A DNA stretch of 64,000 bases from Occallatibacter savannae (GTDB taxonomy: Bacteria; Acidobacteriota; Terriglobia; Terriglobales; Acidobacteriaceae). How positions within the stretch are numbered: the stretch's first letter is position 1; the number at the start of each line of letters is the position of its first letter. The DNA lies in the NCBI RefSeq assembly GCF_003131205.1, contig NZ_QFFY01000003.1, positions 124,001 through 188,000 on the forward strand, in the 5' to 3' direction. A program made the position numbers and the translations under genes. Under the pieces are notes generated by a model. It searched no databases, was not told the origin of the DNA, and saw only the letters and a program-made list of their open reading frames with translations. This document shows positions 55,508 to 64,000 of the stretch, in pieces.

Positions 55508-57040
55508 ATGACCACCGTCATCAAGCAGGAAGACTTCATCGCCAGCGTCTATGGCGCGCTGCAGTACATCAGCTACTACCACCCGACCGACTACATCGAG
55601 AACCTCGCACGCGCTTACGAACGCGAGCAATCCCCTGCCGCCAAGGACGCGATGGCGCAGATTTTGATCAATAGCCGGATGTGCGCTGAAGGCCATCGGC
55701 CAATCTGCCAGGACACTGGCGTCGTCAATGCATTCGTCAAGGTTGGCATGGGTGTGCGCTTCGAAGGGCCCGACGGGGGCGCTCCAGTGCTGGACGTTCA
55801 GGAAATGGTTGATGAGGGGGTGCGCCGCGCCTATACGGATCCGGACAATACTCTTCGCGCCTCGATGCTCGCCGATCCCGCGGGCACCCGCAAGAACACG
55901 CGAGACAACACTCCCTCGGTGGTGAACGTCGAGCTGGTGCGCGGCAATACGGTCGAGATTACGGTCGCGGCAAAGGGTGGAGGGTCAGAGGCGAAAAGTA
56001 AATTTGTGATGCTGAACCCTTCTGATTCGGTAGTGGAGTGGGTACTTAAGACCGTGCCGACGATGGGCGCTGGATGGTGTCCTCCGGGGATGCTCGGAAT
56101 TGGCATTGGCGGAACGGCCGAAAAGGCGATGTTGCTGGCCAAACAGTCTCTGATGGATCCGATCGACATTCAGGACCTGATCGCGCGTGGTCCGAAGACA
56201 ACTGCGGAGAAGCTGCGCGTTGAGCTCTACGATAAGGTCAACCGGCTCGGTATCGGTGCACAGGGCCTGGGCGGCCTTACCACTGTGCTCGATGTAAAGG
56301 TTCTGGATGTACCTTGCCATGCGGCTAATCTCCCAGTAGCCATGATTCCGAACTGCGCGGCAACCCGGCACGCACACGTGGTTCTCGATGGCTCAGGCCC
56401 CGCTTACCTTGATCCGCCATCGCTCGATGCGTGGCCGAAACTCACGTACGATGTCTCAACTGCAAAGCGCGTGAATCTCGACACGGTGACTCGCGCGGAT
56501 GCGGCAACCTGGAAACCGGGTGAGGTACTCCTTCTAAATGGGAAGCTACTGACAGGCCGCGACGCAGCGCACAAACGGATGACAGATATGCTGAACCGCG
56601 GCGAGAAGCTTCCGGTTGACTTCAAGGACAGGTTCATCTACTACGTTGGTCCGGTGGATCCTGTCCGCGAAGAGGTCATTGGGCCTGCGGGGCCAACCAC
56701 CGCGACACGCATGGACAACTTCACGCGGCAGATGCTGGCGGAGACGGGTCTGCTGGGCATGGTGGGCAAGGCTGAGCGTGGACCGGTCGCGATTGAAGCG
56801 ATCAAGGAGTTCGGTGCGGTCTATCTGATGGCCGTCGGCGGTGCGGCATACCTGGTTTCGAAAGCAATTGTTGGTGCGCGCCAGCTTGCCTTCGAAGATT
56901 TGGGCATGGAAGGCATCTATGAGTTTGAGGTGCGCGACATGCCGGTTACGGTAGCGGTCGATTCAAAGGGCATCAGCGTGCACCAGACGGGGCCCGCGGA
57001 ATGGCAAAGGCGGATTGCGGGGATTCCGATTCTGCAGTAG
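55508..57040 (+). CDS. Fumarate hydratase class I
   Basis: The 510-residue protein fuses the alpha (N-terminal) and beta (C-terminal) parts of the iron-sulfur fumarase family. Candidate [4Fe-4S] ligands are the cysteines in RPICQDTG, IPNCAATRH and GAGWCPPG. The beta part shows YYVGPVDP, GPAGPTTATRMDNFTRQML and GKAERGPVAIEAIKEFGAVYLMAVGGAAYLVSKAI. It interconverts fumarate and malate in the TCA cycle and is oxygen-sensitive. GGGGAG precedes the ATG at 55508. The related L(+)-tartrate dehydratase reaction is a less likely alternative. Confidence 0.93.
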   Translation: MTTVIKQEDFIASVYGALQYISYYHPTDYIENLARAYEREQSPAAKDAMAQILINSRMCAEGHRPICQDTGVVNAFVKVGMGVRFEGPDGGAPVLDVQEMVDEGVRRAYTDPDNTLRASMLADPAGTRKNTRDNTPSVVNVELVRGNTVEITVAAKGGGSEAKSKFVMLNPSDSVVEWVLKTVPTMGAGWCPPGMLGIGIGGTAEKAMLLAKQSLMDPIDIQDLIARGPKTTAEKLRVELYDKVNRLGIGAQGLGGLTTVLDVKVLDVPCHAANLPVAMIPNCAATRHAHVVLDGSGPAYLDPPSLDAWPKLTYDVSTAKRVNLDTVTRADAATWKPGEVLLLNGKLLTGRDAAHKRMTDMLNRGEKLPVDFKDRFIYYVGPVDPVREEVIGPAGPTTATRMDNFTRQMLAETGLLGMVGKAERGPVAIEAIKEFGAVYLMAVGGAAYLVSKAIVGARQLAFEDLGMEGIYEFEVRDMPVTVAVDSKGISVHQTGPAEWQRRIAGIPILQ

Positions 57041-57054
57041 GGGACGAGCGTGTG

Positions 57055-58431
57055 TCAGGAGGCGGCGGGGGATTCTGTCCGGCCGATGACAGCGGCGGCG
57101 GCACAATTGCCGACTACGTTCATCATTGTTCGGCCCATGTCCATCAACGTGTCGACGCCGAGGATGAGCAGAATTGGCGCGGTGGGCAGATGCACCGCAC
57201 TTGCGGTTGCCAATAGCACCACGAGCGAGGCTCGAGGCACTCCTGCTATGCCTTTGCTGGCCGCCATCAGAACGAGTACGATGGCTAGTTGGCGGCCGAA
57301 TGCGAGGTGCATCCCGGCAGCCTGGCCGACGAAGATTGCGGCCATGGAGAGATACACGCTACCGCCGGTCATGTTGAAGCTGTAGCCAGTGGGAATGACG
57401 AAGGAGACGATCCAGCGCGGGACCCCGAACTCCTCCATGCGTTCCATTGCAAGCGGGAGCGCCGCCTCCGAAGTTGTGGTCGCGAATCCGACGGCTGCCG
57501 GCTCGCCGACCGCCGCAATGAACTTGCGAACCGGAACGCGAAAGAGCACGAGAGTCGGCGTCAAGACGAAAAGGCCAAAGGCGGTCAGGGCGACATAATA
57601 GGTGCCCACCAGCTTAACGAGAGGTAGCAGAGTCGCGATTCCGGTATTCCCAACGGTATAGGCGATGGCTGCTCCTGCTGCGAGCGGCGCGAGGTACATG
57701 ATGAAACGCGTGAGCTGAAACATTACTTCGACAAGCGATTGCAGTACATCTACCAAGGGCTTGCGCTTCGGCTCGGAGATCATGGCCAGCGCCGAGCCGA
57801 AAAGGATGGAAAAAATAGCGACCTGAAGAATCTGATTCTGTGCCACGGCTTCGGCAAGGTTGTTCGGGAAGAGATTGAGGATGATCTGCTGCCAGGTCTG
57901 CGGAGCCGCCGCGGATGCCGGCTGTGCTGATTCAATTGAGGCTGGTAAGGTGACGCCCCATCCAGCGCCAGACAGATTCATCGCGACCACGCCTATGATC
58001 AGGCCCAACGTCGTAACGACTTCGAAGAAAACAAGTGCTTTCAGCGCGACGCGACCGATTGACTTGAGTTCGTTGTGCCCCGCAATGCCGGTTGTGATGG
58101 TGGCAAACAGGAGCGGCGCGACGATCATGCGTATGAACCGGAGGAAGAGGTCGCCCGGCAGACGGACCTGAGCAGCGAGGTGCGGCGCGTCGATGCCAAG
58201 TTCGATTCCCGCGATCATCGCAAGAAACGTCCAAGTCATGAGCGAGGGCCGACGCACTGCAAAGAGCAACAAACCGCCGATCCCGACACAACGTACGGTG
58301 AGGGCGACCTTTTCTGGTGCGTGTACAAACGCACTCGCGAAGCCAATCGCAAGCAGCGCAATTCCAGCTAGCAGAAATAAGCGCGCAAATCTGTCCTTCG
58401 AAACAGCGCGCATTGAGGCGGTTGTAGACAT
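57055..58431 (-). CDS. Dicarboxylate/amino acid:cation symporter (DAACS family)
   Basis: The 458-residue membrane protein resembles GltP/DctA. It shows PGDLFLRFIRMIVAPLLFATITTGIAG, FATTTSEAALPLAMERMEEFGVPRWIVSFVIPTGYSFNMTGGSVYLSMAAIF (hairpin and TM7 region with the NMTG ion-site motif) and GIAGVPRASLVVLLATAS. It imports glutamate, aspartate or C4-dicarboxylates with Na+ or H+. The ATG lies 2 bp after the threonine synthase stop, so the two are co-transcribed. Confidence 0.94.
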   Translation of the reverse strand: MSTTASMRAVSKDRFARLFLLAGIALLAIGFASAFVHAPEKVALTVRCVGIGGLLLFAVRRPSLMTWTFLAMIAGIELGIDAPHLAAQVRLPGDLFLRFIRMIVAPLLFATITTGIAGHNELKSIGRVALKALVFFEVVTTLGLIIGVVAMNLSGAGWGVTLPASIESAQPASAAAPQTWQQIILNLFPNNLAEAVAQNQILQVAIFSILFGSALAMISEPKRKPLVDVLQSLVEVMFQLTRFIMYLAPLAAGAAIAYTVGNTGIATLLPLVKLVGTYYVALTAFGLFVLTPTLVLFRVPVRKFIAAVGEPAAVGFATTTSEAALPLAMERMEEFGVPRWIVSFVIPTGYSFNMTGGSVYLSMAAIFVGQAAGMHLAFGRQLAIVLVLMAASKGIAGVPRASLVVLLATASAVHLPTAPILLILGVDTLMDMGRTMMNVVGNCAAAAVIGRTESPAAS

Positions 58432-58433
58432 TT

Positions 58434-59633
58434 CTAATTCGAAGCCAGACCCTTCAGCTTCATTGCCGCTGCGGTCATGTCGGTGTACTTCAAACCGGCG
58501 CCGGTGTTGAATAACACCACCCGATCACTCGGCTGGAGATAGCCACTGGCAAGGAGCTTATCGTAGGCGGCCGTGACACTGGCACCCTCAGGCGAGAGGA
58601 AGAGACCTTCATTGCGGCCCCAATCGAGGATGGAAGCCAGAATTTCATCGTCGCTGACCGCCATCGCCAGACCGCCGGATGCGCGTACGATGTCGAGGAT
58701 GATGGCATCGCCATACGGCTTCGGGACGCGAAGGCCAGCTGCGAAGGTTGCGGCATCCTGCCACATGGTACTGACGGTTTCGCCCTGCTCAAAGGCGCGT
58801 GCGACGGGGGCACATCCGGTAGATTGCACCGCGATCATCCTGGGACGCTTGCTGCCGCGGACCCAGCCGAGCTGCTCCATCTCTTCGAATGCTTTCCACA
58901 TTCCGATGAGACCAACGCCGCCGCCCGTGGGATAGAAAACTGCGTCGGGATACTCCCAGCCAAGCTGCTCCACCAATTCGTAGCCCATGGTCTTCTTGCC
59001 TTCGACGCGGAAGGGTTCTTTGAGCGTGGAGATATCGAACCATCCTTCCTGCTGCTTCCGCTCGCTTACCACGCGAGCGCAGTCGGAGATAAGACCGTCC
59101 ACCAGCTGCACGTGAGCACCATATGCGACCGCCTCGACATAGTTGGCGAAGGGCACGTCGCGTGGCATAAAGATGTAGGCCTCGATCTGAGCCGCAGCGG
59201 CATACGCCGCCAGCGCGCCGGCTGCGTTGCCGGCAGATGGCACGGCGAGCTTCTTCAGGCCGTAGTGTCGCGCCATTGTGACGGCCATCGAGAGCCCGCG
59301 GGCTTTGAAGCTTCCGGTCGGGTTTGCGCCTTCTTCCTTCAGCCACGCGGCGGGATGGCGCCGGCTCTTGAGCATCGGAGTCCAGCCTTCGCCAAGCGTA
59401 ACCGGATCCGCTGAGGGCAGGACGGATCGATAGCGCCACATTCCCGACCAAGGGCCGGCGGCATCGCGTTCGATCACATTTCGAGGATCCGTACTCTTCA
59501 GCGTGGAAAGATCGTACCGAACGAAAAGCGACCCTGCCGGTGCGGTGAGGCACTGCGGGCAGACGGTCTGCGGGATATCTGCAGAGATGCGAGCATGGCA
59601 GCGTGCGCACTCAAGAAAAGCAATGGATGGCAT
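58434..59633 (-). CDS. thrC: Threonine synthase
   Basis: The 399-residue PLP enzyme has an N-terminal four-cysteine zinc-ribbon (C9, C12, C25, C28), LGEGWTPMLKS, and ANPTGSFKARGLSMAV with the PLP Lys110. Next come VPSAGNAAGALAAYAAA, YPTGGGVGLIGMWKAF for phosphate binding, and VLFNTGAGLKY at the end. It converts O-phosphohomoserine to threonine. The class II fold with a zinc-ribbon is usual in archaeal and many bacterial enzymes. It lies directly upstream of the DAACS symporter. No thrA or thrB gene is in the window. Confidence 0.92.
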   Translation of the reverse strand: MPSIAFLECARCHARISADIPQTVCPQCLTAPAGSLFVRYDLSTLKSTDPRNVIERDAAGPWSGMWRYRSVLPSADPVTLGEGWTPMLKSRRHPAAWLKEEGANPTGSFKARGLSMAVTMARHYGLKKLAVPSAGNAAGALAAYAAAAQIEAYIFMPRDVPFANYVEAVAYGAHVQLVDGLISDCARVVSERKQQEGWFDISTLKEPFRVEGKKTMGYELVEQLGWEYPDAVFYPTGGGVGLIGMWKAFEEMEQLGWVRGSKRPRMIAVQSTGCAPVARAFEQGETVSTMWQDAATFAAGLRVPKPYGDAIILDIVRASGGLAMAVSDDEILASILDWGRNEGLFLSPEGASVTAAYDKLLASGYLQPSDRVVLFNTGAGLKYTDMTAAAMKLKGLASN

Positions 59634-59701
59634 CGATTCCTTTTGACTACTGAATCAGCTTACCCGCACCGAAGCTGTGAGACTAATCAGCTGGCCACAT
59701 T

Positions 59702-61336
59702 TCAATACTTCGCTTCGAACTCGCGGAAACGACGTTCCAGTTCCCACTGAGCTGCCGCTTTCTCGTTCGCATCCAGAAAGCTCTTACACGACTCGGATGG
59801 CTTAGGTTCACCAACGACCTGGCCTCGGCATGCAGGTGACAGAGCGTCGAATGCATCGCGCACTGCCCAGAGGCTCGAGCCCGGCAAGAAGTTGTGCTCC
59901 ATTCCGGTACGCACCAATTGCTTCAGATCTGCATAGCTTAAGTGGTATTCGTTCGCGGCCCTGACATACTCGTGCGTCAGATCGATACGACTTACAGCCT
60001 GATCGTCCGTAGAAAGGGTGACGGGAACGTGCGCTGCCCGGTAGTACTGGAAAGGGTGCCGGTCGCCCGTGATGCCAAGGATACCGTCATTGGACGTGAG
60101 ATTGATCTCGACCATGACGTGCTTGCGAGCCATCTCTTTCAGCAGTTCGGGGGCTTCGTTTTCAAACATCACGTCAACGCCGTGTCCGATGCGTTCGGCG
60201 TGCCCGATCTCCACTGCTTGCCGGACGTGAAATCTCAAACCCTCGGGTGGAACCATACCCGGGGCGAGCTCTCCAGCGTGTAAGGTGATGTGCACCTTGG
60301 GATAGAGACCGTGAAGGTAGTCGATCATTTTCATGTGCAGCGAGTAGTCGCGCATCGAGACCAAGTAGTCTTCCGGCTGAACGAAGTTGAGGCCCACCCA
60401 GTCGTCTGAGCCCTGATCGATGGCCTGCTCCACCGTTTCGACGCCAAGCAGCGTCTGCGCGAAGACCTGTTCAGGCGAGTATGCGCGAAGTATTTGGTAG
60501 ATGAAGCGCACTTCTACCTTGCAAGCTGAGCTCGCCTGAGGCGTGCCGCACTTCTGAATCTCGCTCCGGGCCGAGACGGCCCTTTGAATCTCCTCGCGAT
60601 CCGTCGCGATCTCATCGCGCAGGCCATGATCGAGCAAGCTTTGCCGCATCTGACTGAAGTCAGGATTCCAGCCGATCTCGTGGGCAATGCGCGCCGCATG
60701 GCCGAAAGAAGGCGTATGCATCAGCTCGAGGTATTGATTGTTCTCCGCATCAGACCGCCGCGTGATTTCGTCGAGCCACTGACCGATGTGCCCTTTGTCG
60801 AGACCGCCGAATCGATCGAATGTTGCAAAGAATTGATCGTGTCCGCTGTAGCCGGAGGTCGGAACGTAGTTGCGCAACGAGAAGGCGTCGACAATGCGAT
60901 CGTATAGATCCTGCTCCGCGGGCGTGAGACTGCTTCCGTTCAGCTCCGCCGCTGAAACCAGAGGCGCTGCACATGGCTCCTTGAGCGTCTTACCCTGCTC
61001 GTCGCGCGCAAATTGCGCCTTATCCGCATCGATGCACACTCTGTCCTCAGCGGCCGCGCGGATCAATGTCTCGGCATATACGCCGGCCGTGAGATGAAAG
61101 TGCAGATCCGCACCCTTGGGAAATGTTGCGAGGAAAGCCTGCACTGCGAGCGGCCCCTGATGCACGGCACGCTCATAGGCACGTGTCGCATGCGCTTCAT
61201 GCTCAGCGCGGGTCGACGCGCCTTGTTGCGGTGCAGCGGCGAGGGCAACCGCGGGTCCGAGACTCAGCACCGAGGTAACCAGCGTGGACGACACGAGCCG
61301 GGAGAGGCGAAGAGATTGGGTGAGCATGCTTTGCAT
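59702..61336 (-). CDS. Exported adenosine deaminase-like protein
   Basis: The 544-residue protein has a signal peptide (VSSTLVTSVLSLGPAVALAAA), so it acts outside the cytoplasm, unlike classic Add. Metal and catalytic motifs of the amidohydrolase fold are present: ADLHFHLTAG (His79, His81), HITLHAGE, ERIGHGVDVMFE and STDDQAVSR. The ~150-residue N-terminal extension recalls secreted ADGF-type deaminases. It would turn adenosine to inosine for purine scavenging; substrate is inferred. The ATG at 61327 is an alternative start. Confidence 0.9.
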   Translation of the reverse strand: MQSMLTQSLRLSRLVSSTLVTSVLSLGPAVALAAAPQQGASTRAEHEAHATRAYERAVHQGPLAVQAFLATFPKGADLHFHLTAGVYAETLIRAAAEDRVCIDADKAQFARDEQGKTLKEPCAAPLVSAAELNGSSLTPAEQDLYDRIVDAFSLRNYVPTSGYSGHDQFFATFDRFGGLDKGHIGQWLDEITRRSDAENNQYLELMHTPSFGHAARIAHEIGWNPDFSQMRQSLLDHGLRDEIATDREEIQRAVSARSEIQKCGTPQASSACKVEVRFIYQILRAYSPEQVFAQTLLGVETVEQAIDQGSDDWVGLNFVQPEDYLVSMRDYSLHMKMIDYLHGLYPKVHITLHAGELAPGMVPPEGLRFHVRQAVEIGHAERIGHGVDVMFENEAPELLKEMARKHVMVEINLTSNDGILGITGDRHPFQYYRAAHVPVTLSTDDQAVSRIDLTHEYVRAANEYHLSYADLKQLVRTGMEHNFLPGSSLWAVRDAFDALSPACRGQVVGEPKPSESCKSFLDANEKAAAQWELERRFREFEAKY

Positions 61337-61582
61337 TCCAGTTTACGAGGACAACTTCACTTGGGAAGCGTTATCTCGGGCGAGAGGGAGCCTTGGCGTT
61401 CATGGAAAAGTCATCTTTGTGCGGCACAGTACCGGTATGTGCGGATCGCGTGACCTTTGGGCGCGCGGAGGACAGACGCGTCGCGGTTTCGATTGCATCA
61501 TAAGAATAGGCGCGATTGAAGCAATTCTCATCAGCTCGCTTACGGAATTATCGAAATAGTCTTAAAAGGGTCGACAACATAG

Positions 61583-62470
61583 ATGGATTCAACCATTACT
61601 GCTGAAGCGCAGCAGGTCTCAAGGCGTTCCTTTCTGAAGGGAGCGATGTTCGGCGCGGGTGGCCTGGCGCTGTATGCGGGAGTTTTCGAACGGCATTGGC
61701 TCGAAATCGTCCACAAGGAAGTCGCGATCGGCGGATTACCTGAGGCCTTCGACGGCATCAAGGTGGCTCAGCTGAGCGATATCCACCTCGACGAATTCAC
61801 CGAGCCATTCCTGCTGCGCGAATCAATTGACGAAATTAATCGTGCCAAGCCCGATGTAGTGCTGCTCACAGGGGATTACGTGAGCGCCGAGGTGCTTCCT
61901 CGGAACCTGACGGCGAAAGCGGCGTGGCAATGCGGAAGCATGCTGAGCCGCATCCAGTGCCCTCAGCGCTACGCGATATTCGGCAATCATGACGTCTGGG
62001 CCGGTGAGGAACACGTCGGTGAGGCACTTACGACGAACGGTATATCCGTTTTGAGAAACTCCTATCTGCCGCTGGAACGGGGCGGAGCAAGGGTATGGCT
62101 CGCAGGGCTCGACGATCCGGTGTGCGGGAGGCCTGATCCAGACCTAGCGATTCCAGCTTCAATTCGAAACCGGGCGGGCGAGCCTGTCATCCTGATGTGT
62201 CATGCGCCAGACTTCGTTGACGAGTTGCGGGATCATCCCGCGGGGCGCGCGATTTCACTTGTACTCAGCGGGCATACGCATGGAGGACAGATTCGGCTGC
62301 CCTTCGTGGGCGCACTTCATTTGCCGCCGGGCGGCCGTAACTACGTCGAAGGCATGTTCCAAGTCGGCGCGATGCAGCTATATGTGAACCGCGGCATCGG
62401 CAGCGTCGGAGTGCCGTTCCGATTTGACTGCAGACCGGAGATCACCATCTTCACGCTTCGTTCTGTCTGA
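61583..62470 (+). CDS. Tat-exported metallophosphoesterase (YaeI-like)
   Basis: The product is 295 residues. A twin-arginine signal SRRSFLKGAMFGAGGLALYAG lies at ~13-33. The calcineurin-like fold has all metal motifs: QLSDIHLDEF, LLTGDYVS, FGNHDVWAGEEH, LMCHAPD and LSGHTHGGQIRLP. The ending VNRGIGSVGVPFRFDCRPEITIFTL matches YaeI-type phosphodiesterases, some of which act on lipid A precursors. The substrate is open. It is convergent with the next gene, 9 bp apart. Confidence 0.9.
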   Translation: MDSTITAEAQQVSRRSFLKGAMFGAGGLALYAGVFERHWLEIVHKEVAIGGLPEAFDGIKVAQLSDIHLDEFTEPFLLRESIDEINRAKPDVVLLTGDYVSAEVLPRNLTAKAAWQCGSMLSRIQCPQRYAIFGNHDVWAGEEHVGEALTTNGISVLRNSYLPLERGGARVWLAGLDDPVCGRPDPDLAIPASIRNRAGEPVILMCHAPDFVDELRDHPAGRAISLVLSGHTHGGQIRLPFVGALHLPPGGRNYVEGMFQVGAMQLYVNRGIGSVGVPFRFDCRPEITIFTLRSV

Positions 62471-62479
62471 GGGTCGGAA

Positions 62480-63538
62480 TCAGTGCGTCGCAGGCGGGTT
62501 GTTGAGCGCCTGCGGCTGCGTGCCCGGAGCGATCTGTTCCATAGGCAGTTCAAGCGCGAAGACACTGGAGTCGCCTTGATCAGCGTGGACCCACATGCCA
62601 TGGAATGCCTGCCGGAGGCCGGGGTGCTGTGCGAGGAGCGCGGTCATGATGTCTGTAACCTGCTTGCGGGCCTCTGTAGGGGTTCTGAGTTGCGCCGTCT
62701 GCGTCGGGTTCGGAATGTAGTGGACATCGAGATCGAGTCCACCGAACTGGGTCGTCGTATCGACCGCACTAAGGCTATACGAAGCTCCCTGCGTGTTGAG
62801 GCTTGTCTGCGATTTGTCAGCAGGAAAGTCCTTGGGATGGGCTTGCTGAGCTTCCTGCTGCAGCTTCTGCAGGTTTGGGCTGGAGAGGAAGTCCACAGGA
62901 CTTAGGAGCGCTTCTGCGATGTGGTAGTAAAGCCACGCTGTCCAATCATCTTTCATCTGGGCGTATCTACGCGCTGAGGTCCAGTACCAAATTCCATCGT
63001 GATCGGCGTGAATCATCGGCTTGGCGTAGAAGCCGGCAAGCTGCCATTGATTCCCTGGCGCGCTGGCCAGAATCAGAGCAATCTGCTGCGGGTCTTTCAC
63101 ACCCGTTGCGTGCAGAATGGCAAGCGCGTAAGTGCCGGGAGGAATTCCGTTGAAGGTGAGGACAACGATTGGCGAACCGCAGAAGAATTGCGTGCGTTCG
63201 GCGCCGGGCGCGTCTTTTGAAGCATCAAGCAGGTAAACAGAATCGACCGTCATGGTCGCCGTCTGAATCTGCGGCTTCAGCGCCGTGACGGATGCGGCGA
63301 TGCCATCGAAATCCGATGCAATGGCCGGCAGGATCTTTGCGCGCAGAGCCTGCGTGTCGCCGCTCTGCACGATGGCACCGATCGTGCGAGCCTCGCCCAT
63401 GAAGGTCGAGCGCTGTGCCGCAGTCATCTGAGATTGAGTTGTGCAAGTAGCGCCGTGGAGGCTCGGCGTCAAGACGGCAACGGCCGCACACGCAGATACA
63501 AGGAGGGTGCGACGCAAGGATTCCTTTTTCACGAACAT
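62480..63538 (-). CDS. Exported protein of unknown function
   Basis: The 352-residue protein has a signal peptide (RRTLLVSACAAVAVLTPSLHGA). It starts with a helical segment (MTAAQRSTFMGEARTIGAIVQSGD), then a beta-rich domain with TVDSVYLLDASKD and IVVLTFNGIPPGTYALAILHATG; WYWTSARRYAQMKDDWTAWLYYHIAEAL looks like a TPR-type helical hairpin. The C-terminal part contains SYSLSAVDTTTQFGGLDLDVHYIP. No catalytic motif or known family was recognised. Confidence 0.7.
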   Translation of the reverse strand: MFVKKESLRRTLLVSACAAVAVLTPSLHGATCTTQSQMTAAQRSTFMGEARTIGAIVQSGDTQALRAKILPAIASDFDGIAASVTALKPQIQTATMTVDSVYLLDASKDAPGAERTQFFCGSPIVVLTFNGIPPGTYALAILHATGVKDPQQIALILASAPGNQWQLAGFYAKPMIHADHDGIWYWTSARRYAQMKDDWTAWLYYHIAEALLSPVDFLSSPNLQKLQQEAQQAHPKDFPADKSQTSLNTQGASYSLSAVDTTTQFGGLDLDVHYIPNPTQTAQLRTPTEARKQVTDIMTALLAQHPGLRQAFHGMWVHADQGDSSVFALELPMEQIAPGTQPQALNNPPATH

Positions 63539-64000
63539 GCTCTCGTCCAGCGGGTTGGAGTAGGAAAGAACCGCTACTTACTCAGATGCGAGTTGATGGC
63601 GCGGAGAAGTGCCTCTCGTTTTTGGAGTAAGCGAGAAGCGGAGTGCGGCGATCGCGCGTTGTAGCCGATGCGAGGTCGGCTGCCGCGGACCGGTGTGCGC
63701 CGATCGATCTCAGATTATGAACTGAAACCTTCTACAAACCCCTACAAACAATGGATTTCCGGGTAATTCTTACCGGAATTGCGTAGGAAGTTCTCGCTAC
63801 AAAGATCCTTCTCGCGCCTGTGCAATTTTGTTGCTGGAATGGGGTTGTTGGGCTGCTCTGAACGTGAAATATTTCTTGAAAGCTTTTAGCGATTGGTTGC
63901 CTCAGCCTGGAAGTTTTTGAGTCGATGCACAGCCGTTCGATCAGATGGCTCGTTTCGACGTAGGAGTGTCAGGCTGTGGCGCGGGGAAAGCCGGAAGATT
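63539..64000. other. Intergenic region at the right window edge
   Basis: No gene is supported in these 462 bp. The AT-richer middle (63,720-63,900) holds direct repeats and a stem described separately, suggesting a control region for a gene beyond the edge or for the minus-strand gene ending its 5' side at 63538. A short plus-strand frame near 63434-63664 is Arg-rich and overlaps the known gene, so it is not called. Confidence 0.45.
63732..63778. repeat. Direct repeats plus imperfect stem, possible regulatory site
   Basis: CTACAAAC occurs at 63732-63739 and 63742-63749, exactly one helical turn apart; CTACAAA recurs near 63797. Just after the pair, TTCCGGGTAA (63757-63766) and TTACCGGAA (63770-63778) form a stem with one bulged G and a 3-nt loop. 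The arrangement suggests a protein-binding site or RNA stem, with no known match. Confidence 0.3.

Noticed and set aside
1-64000. CRISPR array, tRNA, rRNA, riboswitch, insertion sequence or prophage
   Set aside because: No spaced direct repeats, cloverleaf, rRNA core, transposase or phage gene was seen on reading; a covariance-model scan would be needed to exclude small RNAs.

Overview
The window looks like chromosomal DNA of an acidobacterium, most likely class Terriglobia. The best clue is a PadR regulator followed by an ~890-residue MacB/FtsX-type permease with the layout of the acidobacterial duplicated orphan permeases (ADOP). Plant-polymer hydrolases of families GH9 and GH43, a TonB receptor and secreted Ig-like proteins fit this. 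The DNA is moderately GC-rich, genes are tightly packed and often overlap by 4 bp, and no phage genes, insertion sequences, rRNA, tRNA or CRISPR arrays were seen by eye.

Layout. Positions 2-1343: end of heme O synthase (ctaB), a DUF420 membrane protein and a small membrane protein, a cytochrome-oxidase assembly group. 1525-4569: PadR plus ADOP permease. 4884-7595: secreted GH9 enzyme. 7741-26723: a 19-kb signalling locus in two divergent arms that meet at about 15.5-15.76 kb. The minus arm codes an Hpt protein, two stand-alone receivers, a REC-PAS-GGDEF-EAL protein, a TonB-dependent receptor, a YfiR-like periplasmic protein and a histidine kinase with a CHASE8-like sensor. The plus arm codes a REC-PP2C phosphatase, an RsbW-like ATPase and a STAS protein (a partner-switch module), then a hybrid CheA, two chemoreceptors (one with a CxxCH haem motif), CheW, CheB and CheR. 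26821-28474: greB and GH43. 29346-33419: ssb and a three-domain LplT-PlsC-Aas fusion. 33495-34517: a secreted Ig-domain protein.

34799-41594 (minus strand) reads as one operon: ECF sigma factor, membrane anti-sigma-like protein with FecR and DUF3352 parts, then two ATPase/permease pairs of ABC-2 type. 41721-45816: a third ABC-2 pair behind malQ. 45951-51729: PpiD-like chaperone, a BON-domain envelope gene broken by a frameshift in a G tract, and a PAS histidine kinase. 51859-54270: YpdA-like flavoprotein and an MHS-family transporter. 54333-63538: DUF488, a small exported protein, class I fumarase, a dicarboxylate/amino-acid symporter with threonine synthase, an exported adenosine-deaminase-like enzyme, a Tat-exported metallophosphoesterase and an exported protein of unknown role.

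How the parts may work together (inference): the 7.7-26.7 kb locus appears to join four signalling currencies: His-Asp phosphorelay, cyclic-di-GMP, Ser/Thr partner switching and receptor methylation. In YfiBNR systems YfiR controls a diguanylate cyclase with a CHASE8 domain. Here the CHASE8-like sensor sits on a histidine kinase, and a GGDEF-EAL response regulator is encoded in the same operon. This is the most promising candidate for an undescribed system in the window. Assignments rest on motif reading only; no database search was run.
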